Below, piece after piece: positions 1 through 8,783 of a DNA stretch of 64,000 bases. A model generated the notes under the pieces. It saw only the letters and a program-made list of their open reading frames with translations. It did no database searches and was not told where the DNA came from. The stretch is from DASZMX01 sp035551475. GTDB lineage: Bacteria > Verrucomicrobiota > Verrucomicrobiia > Limisphaerales > Palsa-1400. Position 1 is the first letter of the stretch; every line of letters starts with the position of its first letter. The stretch lies in assembly GCA_035551475.1 (NCBI GenBank), contig DASZMX010000046.1, forward strand, positions 1 to 64,000. The letters run 5' to 3'. Made by a program: the position numbers and the translations under genes.

Positions 1-1
1 G

Positions 2-334
2 AAATGGACTCAAAATTCCCGGATGAAAGTTTACTCGAAATTGGTTAGCGAAATCGGTCCCCGCCAATTGTGGGACAATAAAATACGTCCCAAAGAAAAA
101 AGAGCGAAATATGATAAAACACTAATATCGTTGGCGGCTGAACTTTCAGCGGACACAGGGGAGATGTGCACCGTCACAGCGATCCAACAACAAATCAACT
201 TTGCCACGACCAGCCAAAAGGCTTTTAAAAATCCGTCTCACGTTCGAAACTTGATCCTAAATAAAGCGGCGGCACTTGAATCCGGGTTTTTGACCTTTGC
301 CGATCTTCCGCAATATCTTACGGTTCAAAGTTGA
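2..334 (+). CDS. Partial hypothetical protein, open at left edge
   Basis: The reading frame is open from base 2, so the true start probably lies before the window; the first Met is at base 23 with no ribosome binding site in front of it. The visible 103-110 residues are polar and basic, with no signal peptide, membrane segment or motif I recognise. Base composition is clearly more A+T rich than the genes from 1.4 kb onward, which hints at recent acquisition, and a toxin-antitoxin pair follows on the other strand. Function unknown. Confidence 0.5.
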   Translation, partial: KWTQNSRMKVYSKLVSEIGPRQLWDNKIRPKEKRAKYDKTLISLAAELSADTGEMCTVTAIQQQINFATTSQKAFKNPSHVRNLILNKAAALESGFLTFADLPQYLTVQS

Positions 335-410
335 ATAGCGTCCCTGAAATGCCGACCAACTGTGCGGCGGGTTCCTCAGTTGCTTGTAAATACACCCTCA
401 CCGAAGGCTT

Positions 411-857
411 TCACTCGCACAACTTGTTACGCACGTCGCTGGCTACGGTTCTGCGTAACCATCCAATTTTTATTTCTTTCGCCACCGCTTTGAATTCCAG
501 GTCGCCTGTGATCAGTTCGGCGTTTCTGGATTTTGCGAGGGCGGCGGCGAAACAATCGGCGTAGGACATGCGGTGGGTGGCTTTAAAGATGGCGGCCTGG
601 CGGGTCAGGCTTAAGTCCTCGGATAGGCCAATGATTTCGATGGGCAAGGCGGCGATTTCACCGGCTTTTTCCCCGGCGGCTTCGAAGGAGACAGCGCGCA
701 TCGTGCTGTAGAAAATCTCGCCCCAGCTTACCACGCTGAGGAGAAGCCGGTGCTTTTCCTCGACCGCCTGGTGCAGGAGCTTTTCCACTTCCTCCGCGGC
801 GGGTTCGTCTTCAAAAAAAGCCATCAGCGCCCAGCTATCTAAAACTTTGAGGGCCAC
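411..857 (-). CDS. vapC: PIN-domain ribonuclease toxin, VapC family
   Basis: A 148-residue PIN-domain protein, the usual VapC size. The four acidic metal-binding positions are visible: Asp7 in VLDSWAL, Glu47 in SWGEIF, Asp101 in SYADCF and Asp119 in TGDLEF. VapC toxins are Mg-dependent RNases that cut tRNA or rRNA when their partner is degraded. The start is GTG, one base after the stop of the AbrB-type gene, so the two are translated together and form a type II toxin-antitoxin pair. The RNA target cannot be told from sequence. Confidence 0.88.
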   Translation of the reverse strand: MALKVLDSWALMAFFEDEPAAEEVEKLLHQAVEEKHRLLLSVVSWGEIFYSTMRAVSFEAAGEKAGEIAALPIEIIGLSEDLSLTRQAAIFKATHRMSYADCFAAALAKSRNAELITGDLEFKAVAKEIKIGWLRRTVASDVRNKLCE

Positions 858-858
858 T

Positions 859-1101
859 TCAAAGCTCCTTTTCTTTCCTGCGATCTTCCAACAGCGCCTT
901 CATGGCGCCGCTGCCCTTGAGGGATCCGCGCAGCCTCTTGATATACGTCCGCGTCACGGGCTTGATGAGAATTCCTTGCGGCGTGGCCTGAACGTGAGCC
1001 TTGGTGCCCTCCGCAATTTCAAATTCCTTGCGCAGCCAGCGCGGGATGACCACTTGACCTTTTACAGAAAAGCAAACCATGTCGTTTTTTTCCGCCTTCA
1101 T
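859..1101 (-). CDS. AbrB/MazE-type antitoxin (SpoVT-AbrB fold)
   Basis: An 80-residue protein with a swapped-hairpin AbrB DNA-binding domain at residues 8-45 (VCFSVKGQVVIPRWLRKEF) and a basic, flexible C-terminus that should wrap the toxin. A longer frame extends to base 1194, but the ATG at 1101 places the domain at the N-terminus as in the family. It precedes the PIN toxin by one base. As an antitoxin it should bind and inhibit the toxin and repress the shared promoter, which would lie in the roughly 150 bases upstream. Confidence 0.85.
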   Translation of the reverse strand: MKAEKNDMVCFSVKGQVVIPRWLRKEFEIAEGTKAHVQATPQGILIKPVTRTYIKRLRGSLKGSGAMKALLEDRRKEKEL

Positions 1102-1251
1102 TACGAAAATCCTACGTTTTACGAAATGTAAGTCAATGTCATATGTCTCGTGAAAGTAGCGAAATTCCTGAGAGCGTTTCGGCTTCGCGAGCAAGGATGT
1201 TCAGGCGGCGCCCTGATGACAGGAGGGCCGGCGGGAATTTATTCTCGGGAC

Positions 1252-1413
1252 ATGAAAGCCAATCATGAGAAAAAGAACGTGACCCTGGGTGAATTTATCG
1301 TGGCGGCGTACGACGCTTGGGGCAAGCGGCGGGGACGGGGCGCGGTGCGCCTGGCGATCAAGACCCACTTAGTCGAGGTGACCGACGGTGACGGCGCGCG
1401 GCAGGCGCGGTGA
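1252..1413 (+). CDS. Small conserved protein (WGKR type), unknown function
   Basis: A 53-residue protein starting MKANHEKKNVTLGEFI. The core (GEFIVAAYDAWGKRRGRGAV, then RLAIKTHLV) resembles small proteins I associate with Verrucomicrobia and Planctomycetes, which supports a real gene although the longer frame begins at 1150. No function is known to me. Its last 45 bases overlap the 3' end of the acyltransferase gene on the opposite strand. Confidence 0.5.
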   Translation: MKANHEKKNVTLGEFIVAAYDAWGKRRGRGAVRLAIKTHLVEVTDGDGARQAR

Positions 1414-2190
1414 CGGCGCGGGTTTCGGCGTGGGGGGCTTCGGAGTTCGCAGCGCGGAGATTTCCAAGTGGAGCTGGCGGGCGAGCTCTTTGCGGTCGGA
1501 GCTGGCGCCGCGGACGCGGGAGAAACGGACGGTGGCGCGGATTTCGCCTTTGCCCAGCAGGTTGAAAAGGTGCGGGACGAGGGTGTGGTCCTTCCAATAA
1601 CAGACTTCTTCGGCGGCGTCGCCATCATCCACACGGTAGCTGATGGCGCCGACAGATATCGGGCGGCGTGAAGCGGCGGCGGGCTCCAGCAGCGAGGATT
1701 TAAAAGGCAGAACACGGTCGCCGCCGGAACTGGTGCCCTCGGGAAACAAAATGACCAGCGCGCCGGCGTCGAGGGCGGAGGCAATTTCACAATTCACGCG
1801 GCCTACATCAGAGCGACGCTGCCGGTCGATGAAAATCGTTCCACCCTGCCGGGCGAACCATCCAAAAACGGGCCAATGCTTGACATCCCGCTTCGCGACG
1901 AAAACCGCCGGCGTCAAGGCGGCGAGCAAAACGATGTCGAGATAACTCAGATGATTGCAAATGAGCAGCCCGGAGGGCGGCAGCGTTCCCGCCATGCGGG
2001 GTTGAAGGTGGAACACGGCAGCGAGGCGGCGGGCGGATTGGTGCAGCCATAAAGTCCGCATCGCCAGCGCTGAATGCTTCCGCGAGCCGGCGTTCTGCAG
2101 GAGAATTTTCGCGGCGGCGGCAAGCAATTCTCCGGTCAGCCAGAGAAGGCGCAGCGCGGCGCGAACGCGATGAGACAAAGTTTGCATCAT
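1369..2190 (-). CDS. olsA: 1-acyl-glycerol-phosphate-type O-acyltransferase, probable OlsA
   Basis: A 273-residue PlsC-family acyltransferase. Motif I NHLSYLD (HX4D, His80 and Asp85) and motif III FPEGTSS (from residue 148) are intact, with a hydrophobic N-terminal helix suited to the inner membrane. The ATG overlaps the stop of the GNAT acyltransferase gene by four bases (ATGA), so the pair is translationally coupled. That pairing matches the two steps of ornithine lipid synthesis: OlsB makes lyso-ornithine lipid and OlsA acylates its hydroxyl group. A phosphatidic-acid-forming PlsC role is the alternative. Confidence 0.82.
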   Translation of the reverse strand: MMQTLSHRVRAALRLLWLTGELLAAAAKILLQNAGSRKHSALAMRTLWLHQSARRLAAVFHLQPRMAGTLPPSGLLICNHLSYLDIVLLAALTPAVFVAKRDVKHWPVFGWFARQGGTIFIDRQRRSDVGRVNCEIASALDAGALVILFPEGTSSGGDRVLPFKSSLLEPAAASRRPISVGAISYRVDDGDAAEEVCYWKDHTLVPHLFNLLGKGEIRATVRFSRVRGASSDRKELARQLHLEISALRTPKPPTPKPAPSPRLPRAVTVGHLD

Positions 2191-2951
2191 AGCCGGCCCA
2201 GGAAGCGTTGCCGGGCCAAAGGCGGCAGGGCTTCCAAGTCGAGGAGCGTCAAAAAGTCGATGGTTTTAAAATGGCGGTCCAGCGCGGGCGGGCCGCAAAT
2301 CCAGGCGCCGAGCGTCAAGTAAGCGCGGAGCAGCTTCGGAATGGGCGCAGGTTCGGCGGCCAATTGCTCGAGCGAGCATTCGAAGCGTGAGGTGGGCGTC
2401 GTGCGCCACGGCGGCGGCGACAAATGGCGTCGGCACAAATCAGCATAAGCCGAAGCGCCGACGGCTGGATCCTGGCTGGTGAGGGAACTGCAACCAATCA
2501 GATAACGCGCGCCGCGGGCGAGCGCATAATCCGCGATGCCTTTCCACAGCAAGCCGAGCACGACCAAATTGCGGTGCTGGCGATGGACGCACGCGCGGCC
2601 CAACTCAACCATCTCGCTGCGCCACGGTTCAAAGACGGCAAAGTCAAATTCCTGCGCGGAGTAATAGCCAAGGTTCGCGGCGGCCTGGGCGCCGGTGTGG
2701 AGGCGGTAGGCGCCCACGATCTGGCCGGTGGTTTTGTGTTCCACCATGAGATGGTCGCAGCCAGCGTCGAATGGATCTTCATCGAGGCCTGTCGCGTAGG
2801 ATTGTTCAAGGCCTTCGTTTAATTCGAGGTTGAACACCTCAAAACGCAAGGCCTGCGCGGCCCGAATTTCCGTCGAATTTTGCGCCAGCCGCGCCTGGTA
2901 GTCAGCGGGGGAGCTGACCGAAAGACGCACCGTGTCTGTGGTTGTTTTCAC
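2187..2951 (-). CDS. olsB: Ornithine-acyl-ACP N-acyltransferase (OlsB-like GNAT)
   Basis: A 254-residue protein of the OlsB/hemolysin-like GNAT family. Family features are RFEVFNLELNEG near residue 37, the DHLMVEH strand, and SEMVELGRACVHRQHR, the hallmark acyl-carrier substrate region. OlsB moves a 3-hydroxyacyl chain from ACP to the alpha-amino group of ornithine. A GTG start is required because no in-frame ATG lies near the N-terminus. It is the first gene of a two-gene operon with the PlsC-type acyltransferase. Ornithine lipids usually replace phospholipid under phosphate limitation; no Pho box was recognised here. Confidence 0.82.
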   Translation of the reverse strand: MKTTTDTVRLSVSSPADYQARLAQNSTEIRAAQALRFEVFNLELNEGLEQSYATGLDEDPFDAGCDHLMVEHKTTGQIVGAYRLHTGAQAAANLGYYSAQEFDFAVFEPWRSEMVELGRACVHRQHRNLVVLGLLWKGIADYALARGARYLIGCSSLTSQDPAVGASAYADLCRRHLSPPPWRTTPTSRFECSLEQLAAEPAPIPKLLRAYLTLGAWICGPPALDRHFKTIDFLTLLDLEALPPLARQRFLGRL

Positions 2952-3063
2952 ACCTCATACGTAACAGCCGCACATGACAACGGCGTGGCGAATGAGTTAA
3001 AGTTCGCTGACAGTTTTGCCGCCTGCCGATGGAGCAAGCCGTGAAAGTTTAAGGATGCCCGGG

Positions 3064-3630
3064 TTATTGAGCCAGGACGCGATAAAACCGGAGGGGAAAG
3101 ACGCCCGCGTTGTCGGTGAAACTAAAGCTGCTCGCCGCCCCCACGTTGGAGCCAATCGTTATCCAATTGGTCGCCGCTGCCAGGTCGCTCGAGGCTTGCA
3201 CCAAGTTGGTGCGGTTCGGCGTGATGTCCGCGGTGAACCGCACCAGGCCATTTGACAGCACAAAATCCGTCAACACAGGCGCGGCTGGCGGTGGCGGCGG
3301 AGAAATGTCCACCACGACCACCATCCCGGTCATGTTGAAGAACGAACCGTGAAACTGGCAAAAATAGGGATAATTTCCCGCCGTCAGAAATTGATGCGAG
3401 CACCCCTCCGGCGACGTCAAAGTGGCGTCGCCGCACACGGGATCGGCGCCGCTGCCCGTCACGGTGTGGGTTCCGCCCTGGTTGACAAAATTCACGGTGT
3501 CACCCGTGTTGATGTGGACCACCACGGGCTCGAATTGAAAATTGGCGAAATTGACATTGGTGGTTGCGCCGAGCACGGCGCACGCTGAAACCGAGACCAG
3601 CCCGAACACCAGGCTTGCGCGCTGCAACAT
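3064..3630 (-). CDS. Secreted cupredoxin (type 1 copper protein)
   Basis: A 188-residue protein with a signal peptide (about residues 1-21), a plastocyanin/azurin-like domain (25-108), a proline linker and a C-terminal beta domain ending RFYRVLAQ. Likely copper ligands are His55 (GGTHTV), Cys91, His94 and Met100 (YFCQFHGSFFNM). The role is probably periplasmic or extracellular electron transfer, partner unknown. The C-terminal domain resembles one found on many secreted Verrucomicrobia proteins. The start is supported by a strong AAGGAGA site eight bases upstream. Apparently monocistronic. Confidence 0.85.
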   Translation of the reverse strand: MLQRASLVFGLVSVSACAVLGATTNVNFANFQFEPVVVHINTGDTVNFVNQGGTHTVTGSGADPVCGDATLTSPEGCSHQFLTAGNYPYFCQFHGSFFNMTGMVVVVDISPPPPPAAPVLTDFVLSNGLVRFTADITPNRTNLVQASSDLAAATNWITIGSNVGAASSFSFTDNAGVFPLRFYRVLAQ

Positions 3631-3862
3631 ACGAACTCTCCTTTGTTTAAACGGTGACCACCCATTTCTGGGCTTTCCATTGCACTAATGGAACACGAGT
3701 CATCAGGCCGAGGCGGCCCCATGGGGAGATGCAGAGGCGGGTGAAACGCGCCGGGGCCGCCCGGCATTTTCGCCGGCGCACCGAAATCATTTTTGAGCGC
3801 AGTTTCATCGTGGCCTTCGCTGGGTAGGAGGCGCCGGCGGCTGGATTGTTCCCGGCAAAACG

Positions 3863-4843
3863 CTACCAGGCTTCCTGCAATGCGCGCGCAATCTCCGGCA
3901 GCTGGGCGTCACGGCGGTTGGCCAGAAGAATAATGCAAAAGCGCTCATCCGGGACCCGCTCGAGCCAGCTGGAGAAGCCGCACGTGCTGCCATAATGCCA
4001 CTGACAAGCGAATCCCCGGCGCGTTGTCAAATACCATCCAAACCCGTAACCGCTGCCGGGAAAATCCGTTTCCAACGGCCCGGGTGAGAACGCCTGGCGC
4101 AGACTGGATGGGCTGACGAGCTTCCCGGTATAAAGGGCTTCGTCCCATTTGCGCAGGTCTGTGATGGACGAATAAATTCCTCCATCGCCCAGCACGGAAC
4201 TGGTCAGGTCCTGATCTGTTTCGACGGCTTCCTCTGGAGTCATGGTGTAGCCCAGCGAGCGCCGAGCAATGTTCGAAACTCCCGCTTCGTAGGCGACGGT
4301 GTGGGACATGCCCAGCGGCTGAAAGATTTGCGCGCGCAGGAACGCAGCGAAACTGACGCCGGATACTTTTTCGACCACGAGGGCGAGCAAAGCGTAACCA
4401 GAATTGCTGTAGCGAAACTGCGCGCCAGGCGCGAAATAAGCGCCGGGGTGGGCTTGCAGCAGCGCCAGGACGTCGCGATCGCGCAATGGAATGGCCGCGC
4501 CCGACGGCACAAGCTCCTCGTAATCCAGCACGCCGGAAGTGTGGTTCAAGAACTGCCGCAGCGTGGCAGACGTGCGCAGCGGCAGAAAACGAGAAAGCGG
4601 ATCATCGAGAGCGAGCGCGCCGCGCTCGGCCAGGATCAGGATGGCCATGGCGGTGAATGGCTTGGTCAGCGAGGCCAGGCGAAAATTGGTGTCAAGCGCA
4701 CATGGGAGGCCGGCGGCAAGGTCAGCGCAGCCAAAGGCCTCCGCCGCGATGGTTTCGCCGGCGCGGATGACCGCCAGCGCCAGGCCCGGCCGGCGGCCCT
4801 GGAAAGGAGCGGCCAGTTTGTCAATTATGTTTTTTAAGCGCAT
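3863..4843 (-). CDS. Serine hydrolase, beta-lactamase class C / esterase family
   Basis: A 326-residue protein of the class C beta-lactamase/penicillin-binding-like fold. The triad motifs are SLTK (Ser58, Lys61), YSN (Tyr145) and HYG (in WHYGSTCG near the C-terminus). No signal peptide is visible, so a cytoplasmic esterase or peptidase is more likely than a resistance enzyme. The ATG at 4843 is preferred over the longer frame to 4909, which would run into the divergent gene. That divergent start at 4889 leaves only 45 bases for two promoters. Confidence 0.82.
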   Translation of the reverse strand: MRLKNIIDKLAAPFQGRRPGLALAVIRAGETIAAEAFGCADLAAGLPCALDTNFRLASLTKPFTAMAILILAERGALALDDPLSRFLPLRTSATLRQFLNHTSGVLDYEELVPSGAAIPLRDRDVLALLQAHPGAYFAPGAQFRYSNSGYALLALVVEKVSGVSFAAFLRAQIFQPLGMSHTVAYEAGVSNIARRSLGYTMTPEEAVETDQDLTSSVLGDGGIYSSITDLRKWDEALYTGKLVSPSSLRQAFSPGPLETDFPGSGYGFGWYLTTRRGFACQWHYGSTCGFSSWLERVPDERFCIILLANRRDAQLPEIARALQEAW

Positions 4844-4888
4844 TGACTCGGCGCCAAAGTGTCGCAACCTTAGGCAGAACCGGCAAAT

Positions 4889-5332
4889 ATGAAGTTGGAC
4901 GAGAATCAAAGCAAAAAAGTGGCGGCATGGATTGAGGAGGGCCTGAAGCTCGCCGAGATCCAGAAGCGGCTGGAGACGGAGTTCGGCCTGCGCGTGACTT
5001 ATCTGGAGGTGCGCATGCTGGTGGACGATTTGAAGTTGAAGCCCAAAGATCCCCCGCCCCCTCCGCCCAAGCCGGAAACCCCGGCTGAAGCCCCCGCCGC
5101 GCCCGAACCGGCCGCCGGCGGCGTGCAGGTCACGGTCGATCAGTTGACACGGCCCGGCGCGCTCGTCAGCGGCAAGGTCAAGTTCAGCGATGGCAAGACG
5201 GCGGAATGGTTTCTCGACCAGTCCGGACGGCTTGGCCTGGCGGCGGCGGACAAAGGCTACAAGCCCTCAGCGGCCGATGTGCAGGATTTCCAATTGGCGT
5301 TGCAGGGGGAATTGCAAAAGCTGGGGCTCTAA
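4889..5332 (+). CDS. Conserved protein of unknown function with HTH-like N-terminus
   Basis: A 147-residue protein. Residues 1-50 form a helical region (WIEEGLKLAEIQKRLETEFG) reminiscent of a helix-turn-helix, followed by a Pro/Ala-rich linker (52-75) and a C-terminal domain (78-147) that looks beta-rich, with a helical tail. The layout is familiar to me from Verrucomicrobia, but no function is known. There is no signal peptide. It is divergent from the serine hydrolase and convergent with trpF, with a large hairpin in between. Confidence 0.7.
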   Translation: MKLDENQSKKVAAWIEEGLKLAEIQKRLETEFGLRVTYLEVRMLVDDLKLKPKDPPPPPPKPETPAEAPAAPEPAAGGVQVTVDQLTRPGALVSGKVKFSDGKTAEWFLDQSGRLGLAAADKGYKPSAADVQDFQLALQGELQKLGL

Positions 5333-5361
5333 ATATCGCCCTCCTGGCGCCACGAGCCAAA

Positions 5362-5413
5362 GCGGGCGGATGACATAAGTTCCGGAGTCACCTCCGAATC
5401 TCCATCCGCCCGC
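5362..5413. terminator. Long inverted repeat between convergent genes
   Basis: An 11-bp perfect stem (5362-5372 pairs with 5403-5413, GCGGGCGGATG) encloses a second 5-bp stem (5383-5387 with 5392-5396). It lies between the convergent 4889-5332 gene and trpF, so it may end transcription from both sides. There is no T-run on either strand, so factor-dependent termination or mRNA 3'-end protection is as likely. Confidence 0.6.
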
Positions 5414-5460
5414 CAATATGGCCGCGTTCAAGGAGTAAATCGGAGAGATAAGGGAATTCC

Positions 5461-6117
5461 TTAAGCGGAAAATTTGCCGTTTTCCGTCGTGCGGACCGCG
5501 GCGATAAAGCGCCGGATCTTTTCGGCGTCCTTTTTTCCGGCGGAAATTTCCACGCCGCTGGAGACATCCACGCCAAACGGGCGGACCAGCCGAATAGCGT
5601 CCGCCACATTGTCGCAAGTCAAGCCTCCCGCCAGAAATATCGGTTTGCCGAACTTTTTGGCGGCGACGGCGAGCTCCCAATTGAATGTCGCGCCGGTGCC
5701 GCCGCGCTGCCCCGGCGTATGGCTGTCCAATAAAATTGCGTCCACCGGATAATCGGGAATGGGATCCAATGAGGCGGCGTTTTCGATGCGGAACGCCTTC
5801 ATGGTCATCACGCCGAATTGCCCGCAAAACTCCGGCGTCTCGGCCCCGTGAAATTGCGCCATCGTCAAACCACATCGTTGGATGGCGGCGAACACCTCAT
5901 CCTCGGACGCATCCACAAAAACACCCACCCGCATGACGTCGGGCGGCATTTGGCGGGCGACGCTTTCCGCTGCGTCGAGCGAGAGACGGCGCTTGCTTTC
6001 GGGCGCAAAGACGAAGCCAAGCGCGTCGGCGCCCGCGGCGGCGGCGGCCAGGCCGTCCGCGACGTTCGTAATGCCGCAAATTTTGATGCGGCACGGCTCC
6101 AAGTGGCTTAGCGTCAC
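5461..6117 (-). CDS. trpF: Phosphoribosylanthranilate isomerase
   Basis: A 218-residue (beta/alpha)8 protein of the usual TrpF length. It carries IKICGITN (catalytic Cys), ALGFVFAPESKR, the catalytic Asp in AILLDSHTPGQRGGTG, and the phosphate-binding LAGGL and GVDVSSGVE loops. It converts N-(5'-phosphoribosyl)anthranilate to CdRP in tryptophan synthesis. The start is GTG at 6117 behind GGGAG. No other trp gene is present; it lies 57 bases downstream of the HupE/UreJ_2 gene and may be read through from that operon. Confidence 0.95.
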   Translation of the reverse strand: MTLSHLEPCRIKICGITNVADGLAAAAAGADALGFVFAPESKRRLSLDAAESVARQMPPDVMRVGVFVDASEDEVFAAIQRCGLTMAQFHGAETPEFCGQFGVMTMKAFRIENAASLDPIPDYPVDAILLDSHTPGQRGGTGATFNWELAVAAKKFGKPIFLAGGLTCDNVADAIRLVRPFGVDVSSGVEISAGKKDAEKIRRFIAAVRTTENGKFSA

Positions 6118-6174
6118 GCTCCCATCTTATCCCCAAAGAGCGGGCAAAGCAACGCGCGACGTTCCACCCGACGG

Positions 6175-7203
6175 CTAGTTGACAAGCACGCGTTGGAGAA
6201 ACCAAAAACTTCCGGCGAGCGCCACCATCATCGAACAAGCGGGCGCCCAGCGGGCGGCAAATTGCGGGCGATCTTTCAGATGCCAAATGATCGGCAGGAT
6301 GACAGCTGCTACCAGCATTTGGCCGATCTCCACGCCCGAATTAAAGCCAATCAACGGCACGGCCACCGCGCTGCCGTGCGAGCCGACGCCCATTTCGCGC
6401 AACGCGCTGGCGAAACCAAAGCCATGCACCAATCCAAATCCGAATGTCAACAAAACCCGATGCGCCACCGCCTGGCCGCGCACGAGGTTCTCCACCGCCA
6501 CATATACAATGGTGGCGGCGATGAGCGGCTCAACGATGCGGCTGGGAACTTCCACCCAACCCAGGGTCGCCAAGGCCAGGCTGATGGAGTGCGCCACCGT
6601 GAAAGCGGTGATGATCTTGACGATGGACGACAGCCGCCGGCATCCCATCAGGAGCGCCAGCAGAAACAACAGATGATCATAACCGGTGAGGATATGTTTG
6701 ACTCCCATGCCGACAAACTCCGAAAACGGATGCGCGGGAGCCACAGGAATGGCGGTGGGAGTGGCAGTGACGACCTCGTCTGCGCCGCGCAACAGTTTTT
6801 CCGCGAGAACGGCGCCTGCGGCGTCGGTGACGACAAAATATTGGCGATGCCCAAAGGGCAGCCGATCCAGCAGGGTCGAACGGGCCTTCAGCGGCGCCGC
6901 CGCCGTCGTGGGGAAAACCAATTCAAACTCAACGTCCTTGTTCGGCAGAACGCGGACGGACGTTTCGGTGGGCGAAACGGCTTGACCGTTCATCCAGATT
7001 TCCAGGCTTTGCGCCGCGATCGCGCGGAGCGAGGCAGGCGGAGAAACGTCAGCGCTGGTGATGGCCTCGATGTCGGCGGGGGCGAAGGTGAGCGTCGCGT
7101 CCACATGGCCGGACGCGATTTTAAGTTTCGCGGAACTCAGCCCCGGATCATGGGCGTGCGCGGAGGCGGCGGCGAGCAGCAGGAGAAAGATGCGTTTGAA
7201 CAT
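6175..7203 (-). CDS. HupE/UreJ_2-family membrane protein
   Basis: A 342-residue protein with a signal peptide (MFKRIFLLLLAAASAHA), an exported beta-rich domain (about 18-160) and a six- to seven-helix membrane domain. Family marks are FVGMGVKHILTGYDHLLFLL, AHSISLALATLG and VHGFGFASAL; the His-rich turns suggest metal-ion transport (nickel or cobalt in characterised HupE/UreJ relatives). It is the third gene after TPR and DUF4331 genes, 56 bases downstream of the latter. No urease or hydrogenase genes are near, so the cargo is uncertain. Confidence 0.85.
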   Translation of the reverse strand: MFKRIFLLLLAAASAHAHDPGLSSAKLKIASGHVDATLTFAPADIEAITSADVSPPASLRAIAAQSLEIWMNGQAVSPTETSVRVLPNKDVEFELVFPTTAAAPLKARSTLLDRLPFGHRQYFVVTDAAGAVLAEKLLRGADEVVTATPTAIPVAPAHPFSEFVGMGVKHILTGYDHLLFLLALLMGCRRLSSIVKIITAFTVAHSISLALATLGWVEVPSRIVEPLIAATIVYVAVENLVRGQAVAHRVLLTFGFGLVHGFGFASALREMGVGSHGSAVAVPLIGFNSGVEIGQMLVAAVILPIIWHLKDRPQFAARWAPACSMMVALAGSFWFLQRVLVN

Positions 7204-7259
7204 GGCAGGGAATATGGGGCCGGCGAGACGCGCCCGCCGGCCCATTTGATGAGATGGAA

Positions 7260-8780
7260 TTATTCGTGCGTATGGTTGCGCCCGTTTTGCGGGGTCGCTT
7301 CGTACGGAAAGACTTTATTGTACAAGATGTCGTTGGCGGTCACGCCGCCATCCATGGGATGCGCGCTGGCCTTCATGATGGCGGTCAAGGCGATGCCGAC
7401 GACGTTGTCACCAAAACGGCGGCCATTCGGCCAGCCGCCCGCGACGGTGGTCGGGGCATTCGTGTTGATTGTGCTGGTAAGGGTGTCGCCTCCAAACACG
7501 CTCAGACTGTTGTAGCCTTGGTCGTTGTAAAACAAGCCGCCGCCTTGCAGCCGCGCGGGGCCGGTGGAGAGATCGACCTTGATCAGGTCGGGAATGAAGA
7601 TGCCTTCCAGATCAGTGCGTCCGGTTTCCAAATCCGCATTGGTGGTGTGCAGCAGAATATTGTCCACCAGCGCAGCGGGCTCGGGATTGAGGGCATACTT
7701 GTCAAACAACGATCGGTCCGACGTGGGCGCCGACCGGCTGTAAAGGTCTTTGTCCGCGATGGCGACGAGGACTTCGTTAAACAGCGGATTGCCCTGGCGC
7801 GCGACCTGCACCCAGCCGCCGGCGTAGGCGTTGGCGGCGTCACGCGGGCCGGGGGCGAGCGGATTGCGCCGTTCTTCCACGGCCAAGGAGTAGGAGGCGC
7901 CCGAGCGCAGGCCCGTGATGGCGCGGCGGCTGGTCGTCGCATACACGCCGATCTGTTGGCGGTCATTGCCCAATTCCGAAAGAGGAATGCGCAGGGCTAT
8001 CAAATGAATATTGAAGCCTTTTTGCGCGTCCTTGCCAGTGAAGTTTAAGAGATCGAACACTCCCAGCACGTCGCCGTAAAAACCGTCATCGCGCTGCCCG
8101 GCAAACGCTTCGTAGCCGTCATTGGTGTAAATGGCCTGGCGGGTATAGGGATCGAGGACAGCGGGGTCCGCGACTCCGCCCTTGGCGGGATTATTGCCGT
8201 CGTTGCCCTGATTATACAGCGGCGTGGCAATGCCTTCATTATTTGGCGGCACGAGGTTTCCCCGGAACAGCACCGTCGAGCGATTGTTGCGATGGTCAAG
8301 CTTGGTGACGTTATAGGTCTGAATAAGATTCTGGCTGGCATCGCCGACATTGGAAATCACGCCCAGATAGGATTGCAGAATGGTGTTCTGCGCCTGGTAG
8401 GTCGTGGTGAAATTAAACTGGTAGCTGAAGGTGGCGCGTCCGGCTTCCACATCATTCAGCGCGGCGCGGGACAAACCACGGTTCTTATTCGTGGTGCAAA
8501 TATGGATTTGATAGAGGACGTTCGGATCGAAGTTATAGGCGTTGGGCCCGATGCCGGGCTCCTCAAAAGGATAAACGCCGAGCGCGACGACGAGGTAATT
8601 ATTGGTGTCCGCCGGATCATCGCCGCGGGCCACAAAAGCATAGACGTCGGTGGTGTTGGCGGCTGGATCAAGCGTGATGAGCGGGGCGTCCATGTGGCTG
8701 GACGCGCGGACGGACCCTGCCAGCAGCCAGGCCGCAGCGGCCACGCCCGTGGAGATGAGAACTTTATAGTTTACTTTCAT
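7260..8780 (-). CDS. DUF4331-family secreted protein
   Basis: A 506-residue exported protein with a signal peptide (about 1-26), then SSHMDAPLITLDPAANTTDV, the family's typical mature N-terminus, followed by DVYAFV and repeated NYLVVALGVYP-type segments. DUF4331 proteins are predicted beta-rich extracytoplasmic proteins without known activity. It starts three bases after the TPR gene stop and is followed by a HupE/UreJ_2 protein. Many similar DUF4331 proteins sit in such clusters, suggesting a joint envelope function. His-Met-Asp after the cleavage site might bind metal, but that is only a guess. Confidence 0.85.
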   Translation of the reverse strand: MKVNYKVLISTGVAAAAWLLAGSVRASSHMDAPLITLDPAANTTDVYAFVARGDDPADTNNYLVVALGVYPFEEPGIGPNAYNFDPNVLYQIHICTTNKNRGLSRAALNDVEAGRATFSYQFNFTTTYQAQNTILQSYLGVISNVGDASQNLIQTYNVTKLDHRNNRSTVLFRGNLVPPNNEGIATPLYNQGNDGNNPAKGGVADPAVLDPYTRQAIYTNDGYEAFAGQRDDGFYGDVLGVFDLLNFTGKDAQKGFNIHLIALRIPLSELGNDRQQIGVYATTSRRAITGLRSGASYSLAVEERRNPLAPGPRDAANAYAGGWVQVARQGNPLFNEVLVAIADKDLYSRSAPTSDRSLFDKYALNPEPAALVDNILLHTTNADLETGRTDLEGIFIPDLIKVDLSTGPARLQGGGLFYNDQGYNSLSVFGGDTLTSTINTNAPTTVAGGWPNGRRFGDNVVGIALTAIMKASAHPMDGGVTANDILYNKVFPYEATPQNGRNHTHE

Positions 8781-8783
8781 GAT

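Noticed and set aside
3863..4843. Antibiotic-resistance beta-lactamase
   Set aside because: No signal peptide is visible and the family is mostly esterases and peptidases, so resistance is not supported.
6193..7515. A 440-codon plus-strand ORF opposite the HupE/UreJ_2 and DUF4331 genes
   Set aside because: Low-complexity shadow frame; the opposite strand has a signal peptide and recognisable families.
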